DNA of 64,000 nt from Pedococcus badiiscoriae (GCF_013408925.1 NZ_JACCAB010000001.1:372001-436000), one strand, 5' to 3'; shown: positions 34,176 through 44,239, counted from the first letter of the stretch. Translations and numbers: made by a program. The notes: generated by a model not told the origin, from the letters alone.

Positions 34176-34733
34176 TCAGACCTCGCGCAGCTCGGTCTCC
34201 TTGCCCTTCAGGAGCTCGTCGATGAGATCGACGTACTTCTTGGTGCTGGCGTCCAGCTCCTTCTCGGCGCGGTTCCCGTCGTCCTCGCCGACCTCGCCGT
34301 CCTTGACCAGCTTGTCCAGCTCGTCCTTCGCCTTGCGGCGGACGTTGCGGATCGAGACCTTGGCGTCCTCGCCCTTGTGCCGAGCCAGCTTGACGTAGTC
34401 CTTGCGGCGCTCCTCGGTGAGCTGGGGCAGGACGCAGCGGAGCACGGTGCCGTCGTTGCTCGGGTTCACGCCCAGGTCGGACTCGCGCAGCGTCTTCTCG
34501 ATCTCCGCCATGGCCGACTTGTCGAACGGCGTGATCAGGATGGTGCGCGCCTCGGGGGTCTGGAACGACGCGAGCTGCTGGAGCGGGGTCGGCGAGCCGT
34601 AGTAGTCGACGGTGAGCTTGTTGAACATGCCCGGGGTCGCCCGGCCGGTGCGGATGCCCGCGAAGTCCTCCTTGGCGACCTCGACGGCCTTTTCCATCTT
34701 CTCTTCGGCCTCGAGGAGAGTCTCTTCAATCAT
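34176..34733 (-). CDS. frr: Ribosome recycling factor
   Basis: A 185-residue translation factor that splits post-termination ribosomes together with EF-G. The sequence shows the conserved [20 protein letters not shown] and [18 protein letters not shown] segments, [20 protein letters not shown] and the three-helix bundle. GGAG lies upstream of the ATG at 34733. It follows pyrH by 87 nt, as in most bacteria. Confidence 0.97.
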   Translation of the reverse strand: MIEETLLEAEEKMEKAVEVAKEDFAGIRTGRATPGMFNKLTVDYYGSPTPLQQLASFQTPEARTILITPFDKSAMAEIEKTLRESDLGVNPSNDGTVLRCVLPQLTEERRKDYVKLARHKGEDAKVSIRNVRRKAKDELDKLVKDGEVGEDDGNRAEKELDASTKKYVDLIDELLKGKETELREV

Positions 34734-34820
34734 GTCCTGCTCCTTCTCGGGCGCTCCCCAGGAGGGGCGACGCCGGTCGTGGTGTGGTCAGTCTGGTGGG
34801 TGGGCCGGCGAGATGCAGCC

Positions 34821-35588
34821 TCAGCCCGGGGTGACCAGCGTGCCGATCTTCTCACCGCGCAACGCCCGCACCACGTTGCCCTCGCCTTCCATGCCGAACA
34901 CGACCATGGGCAGCTTGTTCTCCATGCACAGGCTGAACGCCGCCGCGTCGACGACCCGCAGGCCCTGCTGGAGGGCCTGCTGGTAGCTGATCTCGTCGAG
35001 CTTGCGAGCGTTCGGGTTGGTGCGGGGGTCGGAGTCGTAGACGCCGTCGACGCCGTTCTTGCTCATCAGCACGGCGTCGCACTTGATCTCGAGCGCCCGC
35101 TGGGCGGACACCGTGTCGGTGGAGAAGAACGGCATACCGGCGCCGGCGCCGAAGATGACCACGCGGCCCTTCTCGAGGTGACGGATGGCGCGGCGCGGGA
35201 TGTAGGGCTCGGCGACCTGGCCCATCGCGATCGCGGTCTGAACGCGGGTCTCGATGCCTTCCTTCTCGAGGAAGTCCTGCAGGGCGAGGCAGTTCATCAC
35301 GGTGCCGAGCATGCCCATGTAGTCGGCACGGGTCCGGTCCATGCCCTGCTGCTGGAGCTCGGAGCCTCGGAAGAAGTTGCCCCCACCGATGACGACGGCG
35401 ACCTGGATCCCCTCGGTGATGGACTGGGCGATCTGGCGGGCGATCCCGCGCACGACCTCGGGCGCCAGTCCGACGCGACCACCACCGAAGACCTCACCCG
35501 AGAGCTTGAGCAGGACCCGTCGGCGCGGAGCCTGCGCCCCAGGGGTGGACGATCCGGCTGGGGCGGTCTGCTCCGGGGCAGCAGTCAC
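34821..35588 (-). CDS. pyrH: UMP kinase
   Basis: Phosphorylates UMP to UDP, an essential step of pyrimidine nucleotide synthesis. The 255-residue product has [52 protein letters not shown] and the [19 protein letters not shown] loop of bacterial hexameric UMP kinases. I chose the GTG at 35588 because AGGAGG stands 7 nt upstream; the longer open frame lacks a ribosome binding site. It has a 20-residue N-terminal extension rich in Ala, Pro and Gly. Confidence 0.96.
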   Translation of the reverse strand: MTAAPEQTAPAGSSTPGAQAPRRRVLLKLSGEVFGGGRVGLAPEVVRGIARQIAQSITEGIQVAVVIGGGNFFRGSELQQQGMDRTRADYMGMLGTVMNCLALQDFLEKEGIETRVQTAIAMGQVAEPYIPRRAIRHLEKGRVVIFGAGAGMPFFSTDTVSAQRALEIKCDAVLMSKNGVDGVYDSDPRTNPNARKLDEISYQQALQQGLRVVDAAAFSLCMENKLPMVVFGMEGEGNVVRALRGEKIGTLVTPG

Positions 35589-35754
35589 GACAGATCCTCC
35601 TGGACGGTGGTGCGGGCGGTCACCGAATACTTCCACACTCCCGGGAACGGAATGGTGTCGGTTGCGTGACCGTCAGCGCCGCGTGGCAGGGTGTCACCAT
35701 CCACCAGGCGTACCGACGGCAATGGTCCACCGAGGCACCAAAGGAGACACACGC

Positions 35755-37716
35755 ATGAAGTCAGGCATCCTCCCGGGGCATCGCGACGAGTCGGTCCGCC
35801 CACAGGACGACCTGTTCGGCCACGCCAACGGCAGCTGGGTCCGCACCACCGAGATCCCGGGCGACCGCGGTCGCTACGGCACCTTCGACATCCTGCGCGA
35901 GCAGTCCGACGAGCGGGTGCGCACGATCATCGAGCGCGCAGCGGCCGACGACAGCGCCGCGCCCGGCTCGCCCACCCGCAAGGTCGGCGACCTCTACCGG
36001 TCGTTCATGGACGAGGCGCGGATCGAGGCGCTGGGGCTGACCCCCATCGAGCAGGACCTTGCCGACGTCGCCGCGATCGGCGGGGTCGACGACCTCTTCG
36101 TCACCCTCGGCCGCCTCCAGCGCCAGGGGGGACCGGGTCTCTTCGACTTCGGGGTCGCCCCCGACGCCAAGAACCCCGAGGAGTACGTCCTCTACCTCGG
36201 GCAGGGCGGCCTGGGCCTGCCCGACGAGTCCTACTACCGCGAGGAGCGCCACGCGGCCATCCTCGCGGCCTACCTGCCGCACGTGGCCAGGATGCTCGGC
36301 TTCGCGGGGGTCGGCGACGGCGCCACCGACGAGGACTCGCCGGCCGCCCGCGTGGTGGCGCTCGAGACGAGGCTGGCCGCCCACCACTGGGACAACGTCG
36401 CCACCCGCGATGCGGTCAAGAGCTACAACCCCCTGAGGTATGCCGCGCTGGTGGACCTCTCGCCGGCGGTCGCCTGGGACGCCTTCGTGGACTCCCTCGA
36501 CGCGCGCGACGCCTTCGCGCAGGTGGTCGTGGGGCAGCCGTCATACCTCGAGGGGCTCTCGGCGCTGCTCGCGGACACCCCGCTGGAGGACCTCAAGCAC
36601 TGGCTCACCTTCCACGTCGTCGCCTCGGCGGCCCCGCTGCTGACTGCCGAGCTGGTCGAGGCCGAGTTCGACTTCACCGGACGCGTCATCTCCGGGCTGC
36701 CCGAGAACCGCGAGCGCTGGAAGCGCGGCGTCTCCCTGGTCGAGGGTTCGATCGGCGAGGCCGTCGGTCAGCTCTACGCCGCGGAGTTCTTCCCGCCCGA
36801 GGCCAAGAAGCGCATGCTCGAGCTCGTCGGCAACCTCGTCGAGGCGTTCCGGCAGTCCTTCGAGGGCCTGGACTGGATGGGCCCGCAGACTCGTGAACAG
36901 GCCCTGGCCAAGCTCGCGTCGTTCACCCCCAAGGTCGGCTACCCCGACCGCTGGCGGGACTACTCCGCCCTGACCATCGACGACGACCTCGTGGGCAACG
37001 TCCGCCGGGCCAACGAGTTCGAGCTCCGACGCCAGCTGGCCAAGCTGGGCGGGCCCATCGACCGCGACGAGTGGCTGATGCTGCCGCAGACGGTGAACGC
37101 CTACTACCACCCGCTGATGAACGAGATCGTCTTCCCGGCCGGCATCCTCCAGCCGCCCTTCTTCGACCTCGACGCCGACGACGCCGTCAACTACGGCGGG
37201 ATCGGTGCGGTCATCGGCCACGAGATCGGGCACGGTTTCGACGACCAGGGGTCGCGCTACGACGCCACCGGGGCGCTGCGCGACTGGTGGACGGAGGAGG
37301 ACCGGGCGCGCTTCGACGAGCGGACCCAGGCCCTGATCGCCCAGTTCAGCACCCTGTCCCCGCTCGCGGCCCCCGAGGAGCACGTCAACGGCGCGCTGAC
37401 GGTGGGAGAGAACATCGGCGACCTCGGCGGCCTGGCGATCGGCTACTCCGCCTACCGGATCGCCACGCAGGGCCAGGACGTGCCGGAGCTCGACGGCTAC
37501 ACCGGACCGCAGCGGTTCTTCCTCGGGTGGGCACAGGTCTGGTCGGGCAAGGCCCGCACCGAGGAGGCCAAGCGGCTGCTCGCGATCGACCCGCACTCCC
37601 CCACCGAGGTCCGGGCCAACGCCGCGCGCAACTGCGACGAGTTCCATGAGGCGTTCGGGGTCAGCGAGGGTGACGGCATGTGGCTGGCTCCGGACGAGCG
37701 GGTCCACATCTTCTGA
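35755..37716 (+). CDS. pepO: M13 family metallopeptidase (PepO/neprilysin-like)
   Basis: A 653-residue zinc endopeptidase without signal peptide or TM anchor, so probably cytoplasmic. The zinc motif HEIGHGFDDQG, the third ligand in GENIGDLGGL and the substrate-binding NAYYHP are all present, along with a C-terminal W-containing end (GMWLAPDERVHIF) typical of M13. AAGGAG lies 8 nt before the ATG at 35755. It is the only plus-strand gene among pyrH, tsf and rpsB and ends convergent with a 61-codon gene. It probably cleaves oligopeptides. Confidence 0.94.
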   Translation: MKSGILPGHRDESVRPQDDLFGHANGSWVRTTEIPGDRGRYGTFDILREQSDERVRTIIERAAADDSAAPGSPTRKVGDLYRSFMDEARIEALGLTPIEQDLADVAAIGGVDDLFVTLGRLQRQGGPGLFDFGVAPDAKNPEEYVLYLGQGGLGLPDESYYREERHAAILAAYLPHVARMLGFAGVGDGATDEDSPAARVVALETRLAAHHWDNVATRDAVKSYNPLRYAALVDLSPAVAWDAFVDSLDARDAFAQVVVGQPSYLEGLSALLADTPLEDLKHWLTFHVVASAAPLLTAELVEAEFDFTGRVISGLPENRERWKRGVSLVEGSIGEAVGQLYAAEFFPPEAKKRMLELVGNLVEAFRQSFEGLDWMGPQTREQALAKLASFTPKVGYPDRWRDYSALTIDDDLVGNVRRANEFELRRQLAKLGGPIDRDEWLMLPQTVNAYYHPLMNEIVFPAGILQPPFFDLDADDAVNYGGIGAVIGHEIGHGFDDQGSRYDATGALRDWWTEEDRARFDERTQALIAQFSTLSPLAAPEEHVNGALTVGENIGDLGGLAIGYSAYRIATQGQDVPELDGYTGPQRFFLGWAQVWSGKARTEEAKRLLAIDPHSPTEVRANAARNCDEFHEAFGVSEGDGMWLAPDERVHIF

Positions 37717-37768
37717 GCGATCCGGCTGCTTCCCGCGCCCCTGGGTTCCCGCGGGTGGTTCCCGCGCC

Positions 37769-37954
37769 TCAGAAGCCCGCGTTGCGCAACATGAACTCGG
37801 TGTCGGTGTCCCGACCCCCGCGCGGGTCGGGACCCGGGTCGAGGTCCAGGGTGGTCCTCATGTCCTGCGGAGCGACTCGTTCAGGCAGGTGGGTGAAGTC
37901 CGGCAGCTCGTGCTTCGGCGACCTGCGGGGTGTGGGCTTGCGTCGCTTCCCCAT
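37769..37954 (-). CDS. 61-residue basic protein, unknown function
   Basis: The ORF starts MGKRRKPTPRRSPKHELPDF and ends DTEFMLRNAGF. It is small, has a basic first third and an acidic second half, and shows no TM helix. A CATACT box is 7 nt before the ATG at 37954, the leaderless pattern, which supports this start over the longer open frame. The gene lies between the M13 peptidase (convergent) and the tsf terminator. No family recognised. Confidence 0.55.
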   Translation of the reverse strand: MGKRRKPTPRRSPKHELPDFTHLPERVAPQDMRTTLDLDPGPDPRGGRDTDTEFMLRNAGF

Positions 37955-37961
37955 GCTCGCC

Positions 37962-37967
37962 AGTATG
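37962..37967 (-). promoter_or_regulatory. -10 box of the 61-residue gene
   Basis: CATACT on the minus strand, 7 nt before the ATG at 37954. Confidence 0.45.
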
Positions 37968-38019
37968 CCTCGCCGGTCAGCCGGAGCGTCAGCGCAGAAT
38001 CGGGAGCCAGCGCAGAAAC

Positions 38020-38057
38020 AGGTATGCCGCCCGCTCTGGTGAGCGGGCGGCATACCT
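38020..38057 (-). terminator. Strong hairpin terminator after tsf
   Basis: A perfect 16-bp stem (AGGTATGCCGCCCGCT and its complement) with a 6-nt loop CTGGTG lies 33 nt after the tsf stop. On the minus strand it is followed by TGTTTCTG. Each arm contains the recurrent GTATGCCG octamer. Confidence 0.85.
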
Positions 38058-38090
38058 CATGCCTTGCGGGTGGAGCGGTGGTGCCGTCGA

Positions 38091-38918
38091 TCAGCCGCCG
38101 ACGCGGTAGCGCACGAAGGAGGTGACCTTCGTGCCGCCCTCGGTGAGGACCTTCTCGACGGTCTTCTTGGCGTCCTTGGCGAACGCCTGCTCGACCAGGA
38201 CGTTCTCCTTGAAGAAGCCGTTCACGCGGCCCTCGACGATCTTGGGCAGGGCAGCCTCGGGCTTGCCCTCCTCCTTGGCCGTCGCCTCGGCAACGCGGCG
38301 CTCCTGCTCGACGGTGGCCGGGTCGACCTCGTCACGGGTCAGCACGGTCGGGCTGAACGCCGCGATGTGCATGGCCACGTCACGAGCGAGCTGCTCGTCA
38401 CCCTCGGCACCGACGAGCACACCGATCTGCGCGGGCAGGTCGGGGCTGGTCTTGTGCAGGTAGGACACGACGACCGGGGCCTCGACGCGGGACACGCGCT
38501 TGACCTCGATCTTCTCGCCGATGGTCGCGTTGGCGTTGTCGAGCAGCTCCTGGACGGTCGAGCCGTCCTCGAGCGTGCTCTTGAGCAGTGCGTCGGCGTC
38601 GGCCGCGCCGGAGGCGACCGCCTGGGCGAGAACCTGGGCGGCCAGGGCGATGAACTTCTCGCCCTTGGCCACGAAGTCGGTCTCGCACAGGACCTCGACG
38701 AGGGTGCCCACGCCGTCACCGGCCTGGGCAGCGACCAGTCCGTTGGACGTGGTGCGACCCTCACGCTTGGTGACGCCCTTGAGGCCCTTCACGCGAAGGA
38801 TCTCGGTGGCCTTCTCGCGGTCACCGTCGGCCTCGTCGAGCGCCTTCTTGACGTCGAGCATGCCTGCTCCGGTCGACCCGCGCAGGGCCTTGATGTCAGC
38901 GGCGGTGTAGTTCGCCAT
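38091..38918 (-). CDS. tsf: Elongation factor Ts
   Basis: Nucleotide exchange factor for EF-Tu. The 275-residue protein has an N-terminal UBA-like domain (MANYTAADIKALRGSTGAGM and LDVKKALDEADGD), the TDFVAKGEKF motif that contacts EF-Tu, and a core ending in KVTSFVRYRVGG. It follows rpsB in the conserved rpsB-tsf pair with a 63-nt gap and is closed by the hairpin at 38020-38057. Confidence 0.98.
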   Translation of the reverse strand: MANYTAADIKALRGSTGAGMLDVKKALDEADGDREKATEILRVKGLKGVTKREGRTTSNGLVAAQAGDGVGTLVEVLCETDFVAKGEKFIALAAQVLAQAVASGAADADALLKSTLEDGSTVQELLDNANATIGEKIEVKRVSRVEAPVVVSYLHKTSPDLPAQIGVLVGAEGDEQLARDVAMHIAAFSPTVLTRDEVDPATVEQERRVAEATAKEEGKPEAALPKIVEGRVNGFFKENVLVEQAFAKDAKKTVEKVLTEGGTKVTSFVRYRVGG

Positions 38919-38981
38919 AGGTGTTGTCTCAGCTCTTCCGTTCAGAGTGGTGGCGTTCAGAGAGGGTTTGGAGGTGGCAGC

Positions 38982-39953
38982 TCAGGCCTTGGCGTCGGCC
39001 TCGGCCGGAGCCTCGGCAGCAGCCTCGGGGGCAGCCTCAGCGGCGGGCGCCTCGGGGGCGACAGCGTCAGCGGCGGGCGCCTCGGGGGCGGCAGCCTCGG
39101 CCGGGGCGGCCTCGGTCGCGTCGGCAGCGGCGGTCTCGCCGGCCTCCGGGGCAGCAGCCTCAGCGGCCTGCGCAGCGTCGCCACCGAGCAGCTCGCGCTC
39201 CCACTCGGCCATCGGCTCGTCGCCTGCGACGACACCCTCGGCCTGCTCGCCGGACTTGCCGGAGCTGCGGGCCATGAGGCCCTCGGCCACGGCGTCGGCG
39301 ATGACGCGGGTCAGCAGCGTGACGGAGCGGATCGCGTCGTCGTTGCCGGGGATCTTGTAGTCGACCTCGTCGGGGTCACAGTTGGTGTCGAGGATGGCGA
39401 TGACCGGCAGGCCGAGCTTGCGGGCCTCGAACACCGCGAGGTGCTCCTTCTTGGTGTCCACGATCCACACGGCCGAGGGGACCTTGGCCATGTTGCGGAT
39501 GCCGCCGAGGGTCTTCTCGAGCTTGTCCTTCTCCCGCTTGAAGATCAGGAGTTCCTTCTTGGTGTAGCCCGAGCCTGCGACGTTGTCGTAGTCGAGCTCC
39601 TCGAGCTCCTTGAGGCGCGTCAGCCGCTTGGAGATCGTGTTGAAGTTGGTGAGCATGCCACCGAGCCAGCGGTGGTTGACGTACGGCATCCCGACCCGGG
39701 TCGCCTGCTCGGCGATGGGCTCCTGCGCCTGCTTCTTCGTGCCGACGAAGAGGATGGAACCGCCGTGGGCGACCGTCTCCTTGACGAACTCGAAGGCGTT
39801 GTTGATGTAGGTCAGCGACTGCTGCAGGTCGATGATGTAGATGCCGTTGCGCTCGGTCATGATGAAGCGCTTCATCTTGGGGTTCCAGCGACGGGTCTGG
39901 TGCCCGAAGTGGACGCCGCTCTCGAGGAGCTGGCGCATGGTAACGACGGCCAT
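38982..39953 (-). CDS. rpsB: 30S ribosomal protein S2 with long Ala/Glu-rich tail
   Basis: Small-subunit ribosomal protein. Residues 1-245 match S2: [51 protein letters not shown] and [19 protein letters not shown]. Residues about 260-323 form a low-complexity Ala/Glu/Pro tail, an extension seen in several actinobacteria. AAGGAG stands 8 nt before the ATG at 39953. The longer frame upstream is noncoding leader. The 274-bp gap to the divergent aminotransferase gene must hold the rpsB promoter; no clear -10 could be assigned by eye. Confidence 0.97.
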   Translation of the reverse strand: MAVVTMRQLLESGVHFGHQTRRWNPKMKRFIMTERNGIYIIDLQQSLTYINNAFEFVKETVAHGGSILFVGTKKQAQEPIAEQATRVGMPYVNHRWLGGMLTNFNTISKRLTRLKELEELDYDNVAGSGYTKKELLIFKREKDKLEKTLGGIRNMAKVPSAVWIVDTKKEHLAVFEARKLGLPVIAILDTNCDPDEVDYKIPGNDDAIRSVTLLTRVIADAVAEGLMARSSGKSGEQAEGVVAGDEPMAEWERELLGGDAAQAAEAAAPEAGETAAADATEAAPAEAAAPEAPAADAVAPEAPAAEAAPEAAAEAPAEADAKA

Positions 39954-40214
39954 GCCGTGTCTCCTTGTGTCGTTGTCAGTTGCGTCGGTGTGCCGCATGG
40001 GTGCGGCCACCTGCCTGGCGTCTGCAACGCACCCCACCGGCATACTCACCGGACTGCTGTGGTGCGCCCCCGTTCGTCGGCGAGCCGAGTCAGCGGGCGG
40101 AAGACGCGCGAATTTGGTCTGCGCGTGCGAGCACACGTGGACCGCCGACCATCGTACGTGCTGGCGGTGGGGATCGGGAAATCGAGAGGACGCGACAGCC
40201 TCGGACGCCGCAGG

Positions 40215-40220
40215 TAGCCT
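40215..40220 (+). promoter_or_regulatory. -10 box of the leaderless aminotransferase gene
   Basis: TAGCCT stands 7 nt before the ATG at 40228. Confidence 0.5.
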
Positions 40221-40227
40221 GCGCCGC

Positions 40228-41382
40228 ATGGTTTACCCCCTCGTGCACCGGATGTCGGGCCACGGCTCGACCATCTTCGCGGAGATGACGGCGCTGGCCA
40301 CCCAGCACGGGGCGGTGAACCTCGGCCAGGGGTTCCCCGACACCGACGGGCCGCGGGAGATGCTCGACGCCGCCAAGGCCGCGATCGACGGCGGCCGCAA
40401 CCAGTACCCGCCCGGCCCCGGCGTCCCGGAGCTGCTCGACGCCATCGCCGCGCACCAGTCCCGGTTCTACGGCCTCACCGTCGACCCCCGGACGGAGGTG
40501 CTGGTGACCGTCGGGGCGACCGAGGCCATCGCCGCGACCATCCTCGCCCTGTGCGAACCGGGTGACGAGGTCGTCACCTTCGAGCCCTACTACGACTCGT
40601 ATGCCGCGTCGATAGCCCTGGCGGGTGCGGTGCGACGCACGTCGGTGCTGCGGTTCCCCGACTTCGCGGTGGACGAGGAGTCACTGCGGGCAGCCTTCTC
40701 GTCGCGAACCCGGCTGGTGCTGCTCAACACCCCGCACAACCCGACCGGCAAGGTCTTCAGCCGGGCCGAGGTCGAGCTGATCTGTTCCCTCGCCAGGGAG
40801 TTCGACGCCTGGGTGGTCACCGACGAGGTCTACGAGCACCTCGTCTTCGGCGGGGCGGTCCATGTCCCGGTGGCCACCCTGCCGCAGATGTGGGAGCGGA
40901 CCCTGACGATCTCGTCCGCGGGGAAGACCTTCTCCGCGACCGGGTGGAAGGTCGGCTGGGTGTCCGGACCTGCGGCGGCGGTGGCCGCAGTACGCGCGGT
41001 CAAGCAGTTCCTGACCTTCGTGGGCTCCGGCCCGTTCCAGCCCGCCGTGGCCGTGGCGCTCGGCCTGGACGACGGCGTCTACGCAGGGCTGGCCAGCTCC
41101 CTGGAGGCCAAGCGAGACCTGCTCGTCGCGGGGCTCCGGTCCGCGGGGTTGGAGGTGTCGGTGCCCGGCGGGACCTACTTCGTCGTCGCCGACGCCGCTC
41201 CGCTGGGAGCCGTCGACGCCCTCGCGTTCTGTCGTGAGCTGCCCGCGCGAGCAGGGGTGGTGGGCGTGCCGGTGTCGGTCTTCCACGACGATGTCGAGGC
41301 CGCCCGGACCCTGGTGCGCTTCGCGTTCTGCAAGCGGGACGAGGTCCTGCATGACGCCGTGGAGCGACTGAGCAGGTTTTAG
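40228..41382 (+). CDS. PLP aminotransferase class I, DapC/kynurenine aminotransferase-like
   Basis: A 384-residue fold-type I aminotransferase. [53 protein letters not shown] and the PLP lysine in [18 protein letters not shown] are present. The nearest described group is actinobacterial N-succinyldiaminopimelate aminotransferase DapC (the M. tuberculosis Rv0858c type), but kynurenine or methionine aminotransferases are very similar. The product is therefore given at class level. The start is fixed by the leaderless TAGCCT box. Confidence 0.85.
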   Translation: MVYPLVHRMSGHGSTIFAEMTALATQHGAVNLGQGFPDTDGPREMLDAAKAAIDGGRNQYPPGPGVPELLDAIAAHQSRFYGLTVDPRTEVLVTVGATEAIAATILALCEPGDEVVTFEPYYDSYAASIALAGAVRRTSVLRFPDFAVDEESLRAAFSSRTRLVLLNTPHNPTGKVFSRAEVELICSLAREFDAWVVTDEVYEHLVFGGAVHVPVATLPQMWERTLTISSAGKTFSATGWKVGWVSGPAAAVAAVRAVKQFLTFVGSGPFQPAVAVALGLDDGVYAGLASSLEAKRDLLVAGLRSAGLEVSVPGGTYFVVADAAPLGAVDALAFCRELPARAGVVGVPVSVFHDDVEAARTLVRFAFCKRDEVLHDAVERLSRF

Positions 41383-41499
41383 CTCGACCACTGCGCGGTA
41401 TCGGCACCCCACATCCACGACCCCGCGCCGAGGTGGGCGCCATCCCCAGGCTGCCCGGCGCCCGTGGCCGCGCGAACCTTGGACGCGGAAGGTGGACGG

Positions 41500-42111
41500 A
41501 TGAACGCCGTTGCCCTCTTGGTGCTCCCCGGCGCGGTGTTGGTCCTCGCAGGCACCACGCTGTCAACGGTTCCTGCCTCGTCCCCCGTCGCGACCCGGCC
41601 CCCGTCCGTCCCGCCCATGGTCGCGGTCGCCCCACCCGTGGGCACGCCTGCACCAGCGGTCGGCGGGGACGGCCAGCGTCCAGTCCCGGCCGGCCGGTGG
41701 GGATGGCCTCTGCGGCCCCCTTCCGCCGTGCTGCGGCCGTTCGTGCGACCCGCCAGCAGGTACGGCGTGGGACACCGGGGCGTGGATCTGGCGGGGGTGG
41801 CGGGGCAGGAGGTCCGCGCGGTCGAGGACGGCACCGTGACCCACGTGGGCACCATCGCAGGGCGCGGCACCGTCAGCGTCCTGCACCCGTCCGGGATCCG
41901 TTCCACCTACGAGCCCGTGGTGTCGATCGTGGCCAAGGGCTCCGTGGTCACGCGCGGCGCCGTCCTGGGCCGACTTCAGGGCACCGGGTCGCACTGCGCT
42001 CCGGCGGCGTGCCTGCACCTGGGGGCGGTCCGGGGCGACGCCTACCTCGACCCGATGACCTTCCTGCGCGGCGGCCAGCGGGTGCGGCTGCTGCCGCTGG
42101 CTCCTGAGTAG
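41500..42111 (+). CDS. M23 (LytM) family peptidase, exported
   Basis: A 203-residue protein with an N-terminal signal or anchor helix (MNAVALLVLPGAVLVLAGTT), a Pro-rich stretch and a C-terminal LytM domain. The zinc motif GHRGVDLAG is present. The usual HxH is read as SHCAPAACLHLG, so the first His is replaced by Cys, a form I associate with many actinobacterial M23 proteins that may lean on other ligands or be regulators rather than active hydrolases. A GGAAGG-type ribosome binding site precedes the ATG at 41500. It lies next to rpsB-tsf, as in related genomes. Confidence 0.85.
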   Translation: MNAVALLVLPGAVLVLAGTTLSTVPASSPVATRPPSVPPMVAVAPPVGTPAPAVGGDGQRPVPAGRWGWPLRPPSAVLRPFVRPASRYGVGHRGVDLAGVAGQEVRAVEDGTVTHVGTIAGRGTVSVLHPSGIRSTYEPVVSIVAKGSVVTRGAVLGRLQGTGSHCAPAACLHLGAVRGDAYLDPMTFLRGGQRVRLLPLAPE

Positions 42112-42134
42112 CTGCTGCCGCCGGCTCCTGGGCA
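42087..42134. repeat. 24-bp tandem duplication across the M23 stop codon
   Basis: 42087-42110 and 42111-42134 differ at three positions. The TAG stop lies at the end of the first unit, so the second unit is a noncoding copy of the gene end. Confidence 0.75.
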
Positions 42135-42169
42135 AGGGGCTGGGCGTCCTGGGTCAGGAGTCCTGGCGG

Positions 42170-43084
42170 TCAGGCCCGCGGATGCGCCTGACGGTACGAC
42201 TGCTTGAGCCGGTCGACGGAGACGTGGGTATAGATCTGGGTGGTGGCCAGCGACGCGTGGCCGAGCAGCTCCTGGACGAGCCGCAGGTCCGCTCCTCCTT
42301 CGAGCAGGTGGGTGGCCGCACTGTGGCGCAGGCCGTGCGGGCCGAGGTCCGGTGCCGTGGGGACATGCTCGAGGAGGGCGTGCACGGCGGACCTGATCTG
42401 ACGCGGGTCGGCGCGTCGACCCCGACGTCCGAGGAGCAGGGCCGGTCCGCTGCCCTCCACCGCGACCTGGGGGCGCCCCAGCGCGAGCCAGGCCTGAAGG
42501 GCCTCGCGCGCGGGACCCCCGAAGGGCACGGTGCGCTCCTTGCCGCCCTTGCCCATGACGCGCACGACTGCCCTGTCGAGATCGACGTCGTCGATGTCGA
42601 GGGCCGTCAGCTCCCCGACCCGGATCCCGCTCGCGTACAACAGCTCCAGCGCTGCCCGGTCCCGCAGGTGCATCGGGTCCTGGTCGTCGCTGGCCACCGC
42701 CGCGATGTCCATGAGCGCTGTCGCATCGGACTGCCGCAGCACCTCGGGGAGGTGACCGGCGCGCTTGGGCGCGGCAAGTCGCAGCGAGGGGTCCTGCTCG
42801 ATCCGCCCGGTGCGGGCAGCCCAGCCGAGGAAGGTTCGCGCGGCGGCAGACCGCCGGGCGATGGTGGAGCGAGCTGCGCCCGACTCCGCCTGGGCGGCCA
42901 GCCAGCCCCGCAGGTCACGAAGCCCCACCTCGGTCAGCTCGGTGATCCCGCACTCGAGGGCCAGGTACTCCACCAAGCCCCGCAGGTCGCCGAGGTACGC
43001 CCGGGTGGTGTGCTCCGACCTGCCCCGCTCGCTGCGCAGATGGCGCTCGAACGCGGCCAGCGTCTGCGCCGTGGACTGACTCAC
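42170..43084 (-). CDS. xerC: Tyrosine recombinase XerC
   Basis: Site-specific recombinase that resolves chromosome dimers at dif together with XerD. The 304-residue protein has the N-terminal SAM-like domain (residues 1-100) and the catalytic residues: Arg in YASGIRVGELTAL, Lys in GKGGKERTVPFG, HGLRHSAATHLLEGG, GHASLATTQIYTHV with His and the nucleophile Tyr. Its location beside dprA is the standard actinobacterial place for xerC, so it is not a phage integrase. The GTG at 43084 gives the usual length; an alternative start lies 33 nt upstream. Confidence 0.93.
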   Translation of the reverse strand: MSQSTAQTLAAFERHLRSERGRSEHTTRAYLGDLRGLVEYLALECGITELTEVGLRDLRGWLAAQAESGAARSTIARRSAAARTFLGWAARTGRIEQDPSLRLAAPKRAGHLPEVLRQSDATALMDIAAVASDDQDPMHLRDRAALELLYASGIRVGELTALDIDDVDLDRAVVRVMGKGGKERTVPFGGPAREALQAWLALGRPQVAVEGSGPALLLGRRGRRADPRQIRSAVHALLEHVPTAPDLGPHGLRHSAATHLLEGGADLRLVQELLGHASLATTQIYTHVSVDRLKQSYRQAHPRA

Positions 43085-43135
43085 GCCGTCACCGTCGCAA
43101 ACCCGGCGACGCCGCACAAGCCGCCACCCCGCAGC

Positions 43136-44239
43136 TCAGCGCGTCACTGCTGGTTTGCGCCAGCGACCTTCCTCGCGCAGCGCGAGACCGGCGACGTCGA
43201 GGATCCCCAGGGCGCTGCTGATCTCCTGGGGCGCGAGGCCGCACCGGCGGGCCAGCTCCTCCAGGGTGACGGCCTTGCGTGTCGGGAGCGCGGCCAGGAC
43301 GGTCTGGTGGCTGGGCGCAAGGGCGTCCTCACGACGGGAGGGCCCCTGCTTGCGAGGAGCCAGCTCGCCCATCGGGCCGACTGCCTCGGCGACCTCGGCA
43401 GCGTCGGTCACCAGGGTGGCGCCGTCGCGGATCAGCTCGTGACAGCCCGCGGAGACGGCCGAGGTGACAGGGCCTGGAACAGCACAGACCATCCTGAGGT
43501 GGTCCCCCGCCAGCCGTGCCGTGTTCCGCGACCCACTGCGCAGCCCGGCCTCGACCACGACCGTCCCCTGGGTGAGGGTGGCGATGAGCCGGTTGCGGCT
43601 GAGGAACCGCCACTTCGTGGGAGCCGATCCCGGCGGCACCTCGCTGACGACCAGACCGGTCGCCCGGATGCGGTCGAGGAGGCCGGCATGACCGCTGGGG
43701 TAGGGCCGGTCGATCCCACCGGCCACGACAGCGATGGTCACTCCGTCGACGGCGAGGGCTCCCTCATGTGCGGCACCATCGATCCCATAGGCAGCACCGG
43801 ACACGACGGCGAACTCGCGCTCGGACACGCCGGCGGCAAGCTCTTTGGCCACGTGGACGCCATAGCCGGTGGCCGCGCGAGCGCCGACGATCGAGACGCT
43901 GCGCACTGACGACGCAGCCAGGTCGGCAGGTCCCCGCAGCCAGAGGCAGAGCGGCGGCGCCGCGAGGTCGTCGAAGCCCTTCGGCCACTCGTCATCGCCC
44001 GGGACGACGATGCGCGCCCCCAACCTCTGGGCGATCTCGAAGTCCCGGTCGACGTCGAGCCAGGGCAGACGCCCGGCCATCCTCGCGCCGACGACCGGGT
44101 CGGACCCCGCGGCGCGCAGCGCCTCCTCCGCGCCGACGGCCGCGATCCTGGCCGCCACGTCGGGGTCGCCCGGCTCGACCAGGCGCGCCCAGGCCACTCG
44201 CGCGGCACGCTCGCCGCGCCGGGTCGAGGGGGCCGTCAT
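43136..44239 (-). CDS. dprA: DNA processing protein DprA
   Basis: Binds single-stranded DNA and loads RecA. The 367-residue protein has an N-terminal helical region, the Rossmann-like DprA domain (SVSIVGARAATGYG, VVSGAAYGIDGAAHEGAL, GGIDRPYPSGHAGLLDRI, RFLSRNRLIATLTQGTVVVE) and a C-terminal winged-helix domain (about residues 305-365). The ATG overlaps the TGA of the comM gene (ATGA). Together with comM these are remnants or parts of a natural-competence set; no comEA or comEC gene is in the window. Confidence 0.96.
   Translation of the reverse strand: MTAPSTRRGERAARVAWARLVEPGDPDVAARIAAVGAEEALRAAGSDPVVGARMAGRLPWLDVDRDFEIAQRLGARIVVPGDDEWPKGFDDLAAPPLCLWLRGPADLAASSVRSVSIVGARAATGYGVHVAKELAAGVSEREFAVVSGAAYGIDGAAHEGALAVDGVTIAVVAGGIDRPYPSGHAGLLDRIRATGLVVSEVPPGSAPTKWRFLSRNRLIATLTQGTVVVEAGLRSGSRNTARLAGDHLRMVCAVPGPVTSAVSAGCHELIRDGATLVTDAAEVAEAVGPMGELAPRKQGPSRREDALAPSHQTVLAALPTRKAVTLEELARRCGLAPQEISSALGILDVAGLALREEGRWRKPAVTR

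Noticed and set aside
42170..43084. Phage or island integrase
   Set aside because: The tyrosine recombinase is in the normal xerC place beside dprA, with typical XerC length and motifs, and no att-like repeats flank it.
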